A DNA stretch of 64,000 nucleotides from Myxococcales bacterium (GTDB lineage Bacteria > Myxococcota_A > Polyangia > Polyangiales > Ga0077539). Shown in pieces: positions 11,768 to 19,091 of the stretch. A program made the position numbers and the translations under genes. The stretch lies in the NCBI GenBank assembly GCA_030652255.1, contig JAUSAZ010000144.1:1-64000 (forward strand), given 5' to 3'. The notes beneath the pieces are model-generated. The model had not been told where the DNA came from. It ran no database searches and saw only the letters and a program-made list of their open reading frames with translations. Position 1 is the first letter of the stretch; every line of letters begins with the position of its first letter.

Positions 11768-11850
11768 GCGGAGGGGACGGGGGACCTCCGCGCGCGGGAC
11801 CGTGACCCGGAGGCTCGACAGCCCTCCCCGGGAGGCGCTACCACGAGTCC

Positions 11851-12240
11851 ATGAGCACTCCAGAGATCAGGTCGTTCGAGGACTTCTGGCCGTACTACGT
11901 GCGGGCGCACAAGAACCCGGTGACCCGCACGGTGCACGCCATCGGCACGAGCGTCGGCGCCGCGGTGGCGATCACGGGGCTCTTGTCCGGCAGGAAGGGC
12001 TTCGTGCCGGTGGGCGCCGTCATCGGGTACGCGTGCGCCTGGTACTCGCACTTCTTCATCGAGGGGAACAAGCCGGCGACCTTCGGGCACCCGCTGTACT
12101 CCTTCGCGGCCGACTGGGTGATGATCTCCAAGATGGTCCGCGGCACCATGGACGCCGAGGTCGAGCGGGTCACGTCGCAGACGGTCGACGTCAGCCCGGC
12201 GCCCGGCGAGACCATGGTCGGCGACGGCGTCCTTCACTGA
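11851..12240 (+). CDS. DUF962 / Mpo1-like membrane protein
   Basis: Protein of 129 aa of the DUF962 family, named after yeast Mpo1, a 2-hydroxy fatty acid dioxygenase. Visible family features are the N-terminal SFEDFWPYYVRAHKNP, the HxxGT motif in VHAIGTSVG, a hydrophobic hairpin, and YSHFFIEGNKPATFGHPLYS with the conserved His/Asn/Pro residues that bind iron in the yeast enzyme. The bacterial role is not established; a lipid alpha-oxidation role is an inference. The next gene begins 29 nt later on the same strand. Confidence 0.85.
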   Translation: MSTPEIRSFEDFWPYYVRAHKNPVTRTVHAIGTSVGAAVAITGLLSGRKGFVPVGAVIGYACAWYSHFFIEGNKPATFGHPLYSFAADWVMISKMVRGTMDAEVERVTSQTVDVSPAPGETMVGDGVLH

Positions 12241-12269
12241 CCGATCCAGCACAGCGCTCGGCTTCCCCA

Positions 12270-13004
12270 GTGCCCACCACGGACTCCGCCCGCCGCGCCC
12301 GGCGCCACCTCCTCATCGTGTACGTGGTCGTGAACGCGCTGGTGTTCGCGCTCTCGCGCCCCGCGGCGGTGCGGCGCGACCTGCACGGGCTCATCGGGGT
12401 GGTGTTCCTGGTGGCGGCGCTGCGGGGCGTCGCGAAGGACGACGACGACACCGAGCGCTACGGGGTGCGGCTGGAGGGGCTCATCCCGGGGCTCCAGGGC
12501 GACGCCCGATCTCTCCCGCGCGCGCTCGTCGAGGCCGTGCCCTCGGCGCTGCGCGAGCTGGGCGTCGCCACCCTCGTCGCCGCCGTCGTGCTGCCCGTCT
12601 ACTCCCTCGCGTGGCCGCTCTTCAACCACCCCGTCGGGCCGCGGCACCTCCCCTTCACCCACGACCCCGTAGCCACGCTCCTCGGCGAGGTCGTCGCCGT
12701 CGCGCTCACCGAAGAACTCTTCTTCCGCGGCTACGTCCAGACCCGCGTCGCCGACGCCCTCGGGCTCGACGGCTTTACCCGATCGCGTAAGCCCCCGCTC
12801 GCCGACGCCGCCCGCGTGGTGGTCGTCACCTCCGCCCTCTTCGCGCTCACGCACGTCATCGCCGAGCCTGGCCTGGGCCGCGCCGCGGTGTTCTTCCCCA
12901 GCCTGCTCTTCGGCGCGCTGCGCATCGGGCGCGGAGGCATCGGGGCCGCGGTCGCACTGCACGCCATCTTCAACGTGTTCGAGCGCTACCTGGAGGGCCG
13001 GTGA
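12270..13004 (+). CDS. CPBP-family (glutamic-type) intramembrane protease, possible myxosortase
   Basis: Polytopic membrane protein of 244 aa. The CPBP/Abi signature is complete: EE with a downstream Arg in TEELFFRGYVQT, a His in FALTHVIAE and a second His in ALHAIFNVFE, the residues that form the active site in this family. The GTG start at 12270 lies after the stop of the preceding gene; a longer reading of the same frame would overlap DUF962. Myxosortases, which cleave MYXO-CTERM tails, are CPBP proteases of about this size, and a MYXO-CTERM-like protein is encoded at 59612-62242, so this is a candidate. It could equally be a different CPBP protease. The stop overlaps the HAD gene start (GTGA). 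Confidence 0.8.
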   Translation: MPTTDSARRARRHLLIVYVVVNALVFALSRPAAVRRDLHGLIGVVFLVAALRGVAKDDDDTERYGVRLEGLIPGLQGDARSLPRALVEAVPSALRELGVATLVAAVVLPVYSLAWPLFNHPVGPRHLPFTHDPVATLLGEVVAVALTEELFFRGYVQTRVADALGLDGFTRSRKPPLADAARVVVVTSALFALTHVIAEPGLGRAAVFFPSLLFGALRIGRGGIGAAVALHAIFNVFERYLEGR

Positions 13005-13651
13005 GGTCCGCCGCCCTCTTCGACATGGACCACACGCTGGTCGGCGCCAACAGCGCGCTGCTGTACGTGAAGTGGCTCCGCGGCCGGGGCGAGGCCCGGC
13101 GCCGCGACGCTGCCCGCTTCGGGTGGTGGTTCGTGCGCTACATGGCCGGGGAGCTCGACGCCGCCGGCATCGCCCGCACCGTCGCCATGCCGCTCGCCGG
13201 GCGCGACGCCGAGCGCTTCATGCGCGAGGTCGAGGACTGGTCCGCCGCGGTGGTGGTGCCCTTCATCACGGCGCGGGCCAGGGCGGTGGTGGCCGAACGC
13301 CGGGCGCGGGGCGAGCTCTGCGCGGTGCTCACCAGCTCGACTGCGTACGCCGCGAAGCCCGTGGCCGACGCCCTCGGCATCGAGCACATCCTGGCCTCGC
13401 GCCTCGTCGCCCTCGACGGCCGTCTCACGGGCTCCATCGTCGAGCCCTTCTGCTACGGGAGCTCGAAGGTCACCCTCGCCCGCCGCTGGGCGGCGGAGCA
13501 CGGCGTCGACCTCTCCCGCAGCGCCTTCTACTCCGACTCCATCACCGACCTGCCCATGCTCGACGCCGTCGGCGAGCCGGTGGTGGTCAACCCCGACCCG
13601 CGCCTCCGATGGACCGCGTGGCGACGGGGTTGGCCGGTGGAGCGCTGGTAG
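13001..13651 (+). CDS. HAD-IB family hydrolase (SerB-like phosphatase)
   Basis: Protein of 216 aa. Motif I DMDHTLVG supplies the nucleophilic Asp and the acid/base Asp; motif II is TSSTAY; motif III/IV appear as SSKVTLARRWA and YSDSITDLPML. This arrangement is typical of HAD subfamily IB enzymes, which hydrolyse small phosphate monoesters such as phosphoserine or lysophosphatidate. The GTG start overlaps the CPBP stop, so the two are translationally coupled. Its 3' end overlaps the convergent gene that ends at 13587 by 65 nt. Confidence 0.88.
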   Translation: MRSAALFDMDHTLVGANSALLYVKWLRGRGEARRRDAARFGWWFVRYMAGELDAAGIARTVAMPLAGRDAERFMREVEDWSAAVVVPFITARARAVVAERRARGELCAVLTSSTAYAAKPVADALGIEHILASRLVALDGRLTGSIVEPFCYGSSKVTLARRWAAEHGVDLSRSAFYSDSITDLPMLDAVGEPVVVNPDPRLRWTAWRRGWPVERW

Positions 13652-13928
13652 CAGCCTTCGCGCGCTTCTCGCCCGCCGGCCGCTCGAGCACCGCGCGCAC
13701 GCTCGGGTCGAGCCCATCGAGCTCCCAGGTCATCCGCCGCAGCACGCCCGCGAGCACCTCGATCTGCGCGTCGACGGAGCCGCGCTCGTCGACCAGCACC
13801 GTCGGCACGCCCTTCACCACGCAGAAGCCGCCCGCGGAGGTGCCGCGGCTCATGGCCTCCTTGCGCACGGTGATGCCCCGAGACTGCGCCAGGGACACGA
13901 GCGCTTCAACCAGGACCTTGCCTCGCAT
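13587..13928 (-). CDS. Small conserved-looking protein, unknown
   Basis: Protein of 113 aa with start ATG 13928. The first 85 residues read as a compact alpha/beta domain (RGKVLVEALVSLAQSRGI, GGFCVVKGVPTVLVDERG, then a helix rich in Val/Leu) with a single Cys. The tail is basic and Ala-rich and overlaps the end of the HAD gene on the other strand. No function can be given. It is divergent from the pterin dehydratase gene with about 67 bases between them. Confidence 0.6.
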   Translation of the reverse strand: MRGKVLVEALVSLAQSRGITVRKEAMSRGTSAGGFCVVKGVPTVLVDERGSVDAQIEVLAGVLRRMTWELDGLDPSVRAVLERPAGEKRAKAATSAPPANPVATRSIGGAGRG

Positions 13929-13995
13929 CAGGCGCCCAGGATGACAGGGGCGGCCGCGAGACTCCACCGCCCTTCGTCTGCTACGCCCATTGACC

Positions 13996-14304
13996 ATGGG
14001 ACGACAACGCCTCGACGAGCAGGAACTCCACACCGCACTGAAAGACCTGGAGGGCTGGTCGCTCGCGGGCGACACGATCACGGCGACGTACCCCTTCGAC
14101 AGCTACGAGGCAGGCGTGGCCTTCGCGGTGCGCGTGGCGCTCTACGCCCAGCGGGTCGACCACCACCCCGACCTCCTCATCCGGTGGGGGAAGGTCACGG
14201 TGACCTGGTCGACGCACGACGCGGGCGGCGTCACGCAGCGGGACATCAAGGGCGCCGCGTACGTCTCGGAGGTCGTGCGGGCCCAGAGCTCCCAGGGCCG
14301 CTGA
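13996..14304 (+). CDS. Pterin-4a-carbinolamine dehydratase
   Basis: Protein of 102 aa. It dehydrates 4a-hydroxytetrahydrobiopterin during pterin recycling, or in some bacteria serves a molybdopterin or folate-related role. The family signature is clear: RVDHHPDLLIRWGKVTVTW followed by STHDAGGVTQRDI, with the paired His of the active site. Length matches the family (about 100 aa). ATG 13996 is preferred; a TTG six bases upstream is in frame. No aromatic hydroxylase gene is nearby, so the substrate source is not evident. Confidence 0.93.
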   Translation: MGRQRLDEQELHTALKDLEGWSLAGDTITATYPFDSYEAGVAFAVRVALYAQRVDHHPDLLIRWGKVTVTWSTHDAGGVTQRDIKGAAYVSEVVRAQSSQGR

Positions 14305-14350
14305 GCGCACCCCCGGCGCGGCCCTGCCCGTAACTCCTCGCGCGGCGCGG

Positions 14351-14368
14351 GCCCACCCTACGGTGGGC
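14351..14368. terminator. Perfect 7-bp hairpin after the pterin dehydratase gene
   Basis: GCCCACC and GGTGGGC form a perfect 7-bp stem with loop CTAC, 46 nt after the dehydratase stop and 18 nt before the next start codon. No T-tract follows. It could end the upstream transcript or sit in the 5' leader of the 14387 gene. Confidence 0.45.
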
Positions 14369-14386
14369 GCAGAGGAGAGCCGCGAC

Positions 14387-14701
14387 ATGTCCGACCGCCA
14401 CCGCGATGTCCTGCGCCCGCCGATCGCCCCGCGATCCGTGCGCAATGATCCCCGCGCCGAGCCCGATGACCCGCTCGGCCGCGACGCCCAGATGGCGTGC
14501 CTCGCGCGCATCGCCCTGGTGCGCCGGCGGGTCGTGATCGAGCCCGACGACCGGCCCTCGGTGGTCTCCGCGCCGCTGCCCGCGGACTTCGCACGCCCCC
14601 CGCGGCGCCCGTCGCCGACCGCCTCCGACGACCGCGGTGTCTGGTGCTTCCGCCCGAGCGACGACCGCGTAGAGGTCGTCGACCTCCCCGACGAGGACTG
14701 A
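14387..14701 (+). CDS. Small hydrophilic protein, unknown
   Basis: Protein of 104 aa starting at ATG 14387, with GAGGAG about 9 nt upstream. It is rich in Arg, Pro and Asp (for example RPPIAPRSVRNDPRAEPDD) and probably largely disordered; one Trp/Cys/Phe cluster lies near the C-terminus. No domain is recognised. It ends 1 nt before the next start codon, so the two genes are very likely co-transcribed. Confidence 0.6.
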   Translation: MSDRHRDVLRPPIAPRSVRNDPRAEPDDPLGRDAQMACLARIALVRRRVVIEPDDRPSVVSAPLPADFARPPRRPSPTASDDRGVWCFRPSDDRVEVVDLPDED

Positions 14702-14702
14702 C

Positions 14703-15293
14703 ATGCCCAGCGGCCGCGTCCGCTACCGCCTCGAGGGCGACCGGGTCTGCATCGACATCCGCCTTCGCACCACGCAGCAGCTCTTCGACGGCCGTGATCC
14801 CGCTCCCTTCCGCGAGCGCGACCTCGACGAGGACATGGTCGAGTACATCCTCGGCGCCGTGCAGGAGATCCCCGCGAAGCAGGCCCTGCGGGTGGTGTTC
14901 ATGATCGCCGGCGACCCGGAGGCGCAGCTCGGCGAGGAGGACATCACCGCGGCGGTGCGCGGCCACTTCCGCTACGAGCGCGAGAAGCTCGACCGGGACC
15001 TCCGGCTGCATGTGCGCCGCGGGCAGTTCACGCTCCTCGTCGGCCTCGCCGCCCTGGCCCTCTTCCTCACCCTCGCGGAGCTCACCGCGTCGCTCCGGGC
15101 CACGCACTTCCGGCAGATCCTCCGGGAGGGCCTGGTGATCACCGGCTGGGTGGCCATGTGGCGCCCCCTCGACGTGCTCCTCTACGACTGGTGGCCGCTC
15201 CTCGAGACCCGCCGGCGGATCGACCGCATCGTGCGGGCGGACATGGCCGTGCGCCACGGCGCGCTCGTGCTCCCCGCCCCGGGGCTCCCGTAG
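14703..15293 (+). CDS. Conserved membrane protein of unknown function
   Basis: Protein of 196 aa. The N-terminal 100 residues are soluble and contain LFDGRDPAPFRERDLDEDMVEYI, a pattern I associate with a widespread uncharacterised family. A transmembrane helix follows at about 108-128 (LLVGLAALALFLTLAEL) and a second hydrophobic segment around 145-165 (LVITGWVAMWRPLDVLLYDWW) before a basic C-terminus. It likely sits in the inner membrane. It follows the 14387 gene after 1 nt. Confidence 0.75.
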   Translation: MPSGRVRYRLEGDRVCIDIRLRTTQQLFDGRDPAPFRERDLDEDMVEYILGAVQEIPAKQALRVVFMIAGDPEAQLGEEDITAAVRGHFRYEREKLDRDLRLHVRRGQFTLLVGLAALALFLTLAELTASLRATHFRQILREGLVITGWVAMWRPLDVLLYDWWPLLETRRRIDRIVRADMAVRHGALVLPAPGLP

Positions 15294-15307
15294 ACCCGAG
15301 GGTGCGC

Positions 15308-15337
15308 TTGACAGTTGCGGCACCTCCGCGCTGTGTT
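15308..15337 (+). promoter_or_regulatory. Possible sigma-70 promoter of pssA
   Basis: A consensus -35 TTGACA (15308-15313) is followed after 18 nt by TGTGTT (15332-15337), a weak -10. The hexamer ends 9 nt before the pssA ATG, and there is no Shine-Dalgarno between them, which would fit a nearly leaderless transcript. Confidence 0.35.
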
Positions 15338-15346
15338 CCCCTGGAA

Positions 15347-16129
15347 ATGCGCCTCTTCGACCGCTTCCCCGCGCGCTACCTCGCCCCCAACGCCGTCACC
15401 TGCATCGGCCTGTCGCTGGGCCTCCTGTCCATCCGCACCTCGCTCACCGCCACCACGCTGCCGCAGCTCCAGGCCTCGGCGTGGCTGATCCTCTACGCCG
15501 TCCTGCTCGACAAGGCCGACGGGGCCATCGCCCGACGCTTCAACGCCAGCAGCGAGTTCGGGGTGCAGTTCGACTCCTTCTCGGACTTCGTGACCTTCGG
15601 CATCTGCCCGGCGGCGCTCATCACCCAGGTCGTCGCGGTCGGCGCCCCGGACCCGTGGGCCCACGGCACCGCCCACGCCGCGCTGCTCGCCCTCGGCGCC
15701 GTCTACGTCCTTGCCGCGGCCATCCGCCTCGCGAAGTTCAACGTCACCACGGCGAGCGTCGGAACGCGCTTCTTCCTCGGCCTGCCCTCCACCAGCAGCG
15801 GCGGCATCCTCGCGTCGGCCTTCCTGGCCCACCAGTCCAACGCCCTCGCGCCGGGCCTCCTGCCCGTCTTCGTGGCCCTCATGGTGCTCAACGCCGCGCT
15901 GATGGTCTGCAACCTCCCGCAGCCCAAGCTCCACATCTCGTCGAAGCCGGCGCTGAAGGCGCTGCAGCTCCTCGCGGTGCTCAGCGTCTACGTGCTCATC
16001 CCGCTGCACCTCGCGCCCACCTACCTCATCGCGATCTCCGGGCTCTACACCATCGGCGGCTTCATCTACGGCCTGAAGGTCACCGGGGGACGGCACCCCG
16101 GCGACGTCGAGCCGCAGCCCTCGCACTGA
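15347..16129 (+). CDS. pssA: CDP-diacylglycerol--serine O-phosphatidyltransferase (or related CDP-alcohol transferase)
   Basis: Inner-membrane enzyme of 260 aa. The complete CDP-alcohol phosphatidyltransferase signature DGxxAR-x8-GxxxDxxxD is present in DGAIARRF and FGVQFDSFSD. About eight hydrophobic segments follow. APNAVTCIGLSLGLLS at the N-terminus and the spacing resemble type II phosphatidylserine synthase, which makes phosphatidylserine from CDP-diacylglycerol and serine on the way to phosphatidylethanolamine. A phosphatidylserine decarboxylase gene is not in the window. The 16131-18560 gene on the other strand ends 1 nt beyond its stop codon. Confidence 0.85.
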   Translation: MRLFDRFPARYLAPNAVTCIGLSLGLLSIRTSLTATTLPQLQASAWLILYAVLLDKADGAIARRFNASSEFGVQFDSFSDFVTFGICPAALITQVVAVGAPDPWAHGTAHAALLALGAVYVLAAAIRLAKFNVTTASVGTRFFLGLPSTSSGGILASAFLAHQSNALAPGLLPVFVALMVLNAALMVCNLPQPKLHISSKPALKALQLLAVLSVYVLIPLHLAPTYLIAISGLYTIGGFIYGLKVTGGRHPGDVEPQPSH

Positions 16130-16130
16130 G

Positions 16131-18560
16131 CTACGGGCAGCGCGTCAGCGCCCGCACCCACCGGCCGATCAGCGCCACGCCCTCGGCGTCGACCACGCCG
16201 CTGGAGATCGGCGGCATGCGGTAGAGCTCGCTCGCGGACATCCGCGCATGCACGACCGAGCGCGCGGGGTCGCCCGGCGCGATGAGCCGCGCGTCGCGCA
16301 GGCCGAGGTCGCCCACGGAGGGAGCGACGTCGCAGGTGCCGGTGCGCGCGAAGGGGGTGGCGAAGCGCAGGTCGAGCGCCCCGCGGCCGATGCCGCCGGG
16401 GCGATGGCACTGCGAGCAGTTGGTGTGGAGGTACGCCCGCGCGCGCCCCTCGTCGGGCCCCGGCGCGTAGGGGTCGGGGTAGGCCGCGGGGCGCGACGCC
16501 GGGAGGGGGGCGGCGAAGAGGCCGAGGTGGTCGAGGGTGTCGAGCTGGTTGGCGACCCGCCCGGTGGCGGCGTAGCGGATGGCCGTGTTGAGCTGCGCGC
16601 TCTCGAGCCCGAGCGAGCGACCGGCAGCGGAGGAGTGGCACTCCATGCACTGCGAGCGCGAGGGGTAGTACCAGCGACCGCCGCCGGGGAGCGCGCGGAC
16701 CTCGCCGCCGTCGAGGAGGGCCGCGTCGGTCTGCGCGTCGTTCCAGCGGTAGGTGTACCCGCGCCAGTCGCCGTCGAGGTGGCGCACGAAGAGGCGGGTC
16801 TCGACGCGGCGCGTGCCGACGGTGAAGTTCTTCACGAGCACCGTGCCGTTGGGGAGGTCCCAGTCGCCGTCGGCGCCGACGGTGATGCGCCCGCCCTCGG
16901 GCAGGGCCATGAAGCGCTCCTTGGTGGCGCCGTCGCTCCAGAAGGGCGCGCTCGGGGCGTAGGGGATGAGCCCGGGCGCCGGGCGCAGCGGGTTCGTCGG
17001 GTCGACGCAGCCCGTCTCGCGGAGGGTGCGCGGGACGCGGTCGACGGGGGCGACGGTGCCCGGAACGAGCTTGAGGAAGGTGCCCCCGACGGGCACCACG
17101 AAGATCTCGCCCTCCTGGTCCTGGGCGAGGCTGAAGATGTTCTGGCTGACCTCGGTGAGGAGTTCCTTGGTGGCCCGGCCCTCGCGGTCGTACGAGAGCG
17201 CCCAGATCCGCCGCGAGCCGAAGTCCCCGAAGATGAAGCGCCCCGTGAGCCAGGGCATCGCGCGCCCCCGGTACACGAAGCCGCCGATGATCGAGATGCC
17301 GTCGCTGCGCGGGTACGTCAGCACCGGGAGCACCGTGCCCGCGCTCGAGCACCCCGGGGCGCGGAAGCACTCGTAGCCCTCCAGGGTGCTCCATCCGTAG
17401 TCGCCGCCGCGGCGGATGATGTCGACCTCCTCGGAGGTGACCTGTCCCACGTCGCCCGCCCAGAGCTCGCCGGTGGCGCGGTCGAAGCTCCAGCCCCACG
17501 GGTTGCGCAGGCCGCTCGCCCAGATCTCCGGTCGCCCGCCGCCGGTCGCGTAGGGGTTGTCCGCGGGGATGGAGTACAGGCGCGGTCCGTCCGGTCGGTC
17601 GACGTCGATGCGGAGAAACTTACCCAGCAGGGTATTGAGGTTCTGACCGTTGAAGTACGGGTCGCCCCCGGAGCCGCCGTCGCCGGAGGCGATGTAGAGG
17701 TACCCGTCGGGCCCGAAGGCGATCTTGCCGCCGTTGTGGTTCGCGAATGGCTGGGACATCTCCAGCAAGACCTCCTCGGTGCTCGGATCGAGGGTGTCGC
17801 CGCCGTCGGGCGAGAGCATCCGGGAGATGCGCGACACGAGGATCCCGGTCTCGCCCGGGCGGACCGCGCGCGTGTACGAAAGGTAGACCTGCCGGTTGGT
17901 GGCGAAGCGCGGATGGAACGCCATCCCCAGCAGCCCCGCCTCGCCGCCCGAGGCGACCATGGTGGTCATGTCGAGCACGGTCCCGAGCGTGGTCGTGGTC
18001 CCGTTGTTCTCCATGCTGTAGATGGGCCCCGAGACCCGGGTCAGGTACCACCGGCTGTTGTCCCCCGGTCGCTGGATCATGTTGGTGACCAGCGGCGCTC
18101 CCACAGAGAAGGCCGCGACCGCGCGCACCGCTCCACCCACGGGCGCGGAGAAGGCTACGCAGGTGCGGTTCACGGGTCGCTCATCGAGCCCCCACGGGAC
18201 GTCTGGGGTCCCTCCCCCGTCTGGCGCATCGACCGCGTCCGCTACGTCCACCACGTCGGCGGCGTCGCGAGCGTCGACCACGTCCGCCGCGTCCGCCGCG
18301 TCGGTGGCATCGAATACGTCGGCGGCATCGCGAACGTCGGCGGCATCGCGAACGTCGGCGGCATCGCGAACGTCGGCCGCGTCGCCTGCGTCGTGGGCGT
18401 CGCGAACGTCGGCCGCGTCGCCTGCGTCGTGGGCGTCGCGGCGGTCGCCGACGTCCCCGGGCGCGGACGCGTCGACCGGCTCCGTACGCGGCGCGCAGCC
18501 CGTCACCGTCGCCGCGCCGACGGCGAGACCGCCGAGCGCCGAGAGCATCCAAGAGTTCAT
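16131..18560 (-). CDS. PQQ-type sugar dehydrogenase lipoprotein with cytochrome c-like C-terminal domain
   Basis: Lipoprotein of 809 aa: signal peptide with lipobox ending at Cys22 (TVTGC). Residues 25-115 are an Asp/Ala/Val linker encoded by tandem repeats. Residues about 135-480 are a glucose/sorbosone dehydrogenase beta-propeller (GLLGMAFHPRFATNRQVYLS, NHNGGKIAFGPDGYLYIASG, ASGLRNPWGWSFD). The C-terminal 300 residues hold two CxxCH heme motifs, CMECH at 638-642 and CSQCH at 715-719, in a context resembling the HNE_0200-type domain. It probably oxidises a sugar or aldehyde outside the cytoplasmic membrane and passes electrons to its own heme domain; substrate unknown. GAAGGGG lies 6 nt before the ATG. 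Confidence 0.85.
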   Translation of the reverse strand: MNSWMLSALGGLAVGAATVTGCAPRTEPVDASAPGDVGDRRDAHDAGDAADVRDAHDAGDAADVRDAADVRDAADVRDAADVFDATDAADAADVVDARDAADVVDVADAVDAPDGGGTPDVPWGLDERPVNRTCVAFSAPVGGAVRAVAAFSVGAPLVTNMIQRPGDNSRWYLTRVSGPIYSMENNGTTTTLGTVLDMTTMVASGGEAGLLGMAFHPRFATNRQVYLSYTRAVRPGETGILVSRISRMLSPDGGDTLDPSTEEVLLEMSQPFANHNGGKIAFGPDGYLYIASGDGGSGGDPYFNGQNLNTLLGKFLRIDVDRPDGPRLYSIPADNPYATGGGRPEIWASGLRNPWGWSFDRATGELWAGDVGQVTSEEVDIIRRGGDYGWSTLEGYECFRAPGCSSAGTVLPVLTYPRSDGISIIGGFVYRGRAMPWLTGRFIFGDFGSRRIWALSYDREGRATKELLTEVSQNIFSLAQDQEGEIFVVPVGGTFLKLVPGTVAPVDRVPRTLRETGCVDPTNPLRPAPGLIPYAPSAPFWSDGATKERFMALPEGGRITVGADGDWDLPNGTVLVKNFTVGTRRVETRLFVRHLDGDWRGYTYRWNDAQTDAALLDGGEVRALPGGGRWYYPSRSQCMECHSSAAGRSLGLESAQLNTAIRYAATGRVANQLDTLDHLGLFAAPLPASRPAAYPDPYAPGPDEGRARAYLHTNCSQCHRPGGIGRGALDLRFATPFARTGTCDVAPSVGDLGLRDARLIAPGDPARSVVHARMSASELYRMPPISSGVVDAEGVALIGRWVRALTRCP
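18303..18446. repeat. In-frame tandem repeats encoding an Asp/Ala-rich linker
   Basis: Four 18-bp units run from 18303 to 18374, the last three identical (GGCGGCATCGCGAACGTC), followed by two 36-bp units at 18375-18410 and 18411-18446 that differ by a few bases. On the minus strand they encode repeated DAADVR and DAHDAGDAADVR blocks just after the lipobox of the sugar dehydrogenase. Unit lengths are multiples of three, so copy-number change would keep the frame. Confidence 0.85.
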
Positions 18561-18689
18561 TGCAGCCCCTTCGCTGACGTTTCGAGGGTCGGATTCATCC
18601 GGGTCGACCCTTGCGCGGCCTCGTTCACGATACTAGAACTCAGTCTACCAAACCGAAGGACGGTCCCGAACGCCCTCGACGCACATCGG

Positions 18690-18706
18690 CTGGAATAGCG
18701 TTCCAG
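18690..18706. promoter_or_regulatory. Inverted repeat in the divergent promoter region
   Basis: CTGGAATAGCGTTCCAG is a perfect 6-bp inverted repeat with a 5-bp spacer, located between the divergent sugar dehydrogenase and DUF2325 genes. A second palindrome, GGGTCGACCC, is at 18601-18610. Either could be an operator; the regulator is unknown. Confidence 0.35.
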
Positions 18707-18768
18707 GGTTGGCGCGTTCGAGGGGATGAAGGGCCGGATGACCCGGCTGAACAGAAGCGGAGTCCCCA

Positions 18769-19080
18769 ATGCGCATCACACTCATCGGCGGGGTTGAACG
18801 CAACGAACGCGCGCTCGCGAAGATCGCGCAGACCCTCGGCCACGAGCTCGATTTCCATGGTGGTCACATGAACGGTCGCGGGGTCGAGGTGATGGAGCGC
18901 CAGATCGAGCGCTCCGATCTCGTGCTCGTGACCACGGACGTCAACAGCCACACGGCGGTGATGGTGGCGCGCAACGCCTCCAAGCGCCTCGGGCGCGAGC
19001 TCGTGATGATGCGCTCGTGCAACCCGACGCGCTTCCGCGAGCTGCTCACGCTGCGCAGCACCACCGCCAAGGCGGCCTGA
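18769..19080 (+). CDS. DUF2325 domain protein
   Basis: Protein of 103 aa covering one DUF2325 domain: MRITLIGGVERNERALAKIA at the N-terminus, LDFHGGHMNG in the middle and SDLVLVTTDVNSHTAVMVAR near the C-terminal third. The fold is expected to be a small Rossmann-like domain. No biochemical role is known to me. It is transcribed divergently from the sugar dehydrogenase gene across 208 bases. It ends 11 nt before the convergent glycosidase gene. Confidence 0.85.
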   Translation: MRITLIGGVERNERALAKIAQTLGHELDFHGGHMNGRGVEVMERQIERSDLVLVTTDVNSHTAVMVARNASKRLGRELVMMRSCNPTRFRELLTLRSTTAKAA

Positions 19081-19091
19081 TCGAGGTCCCG

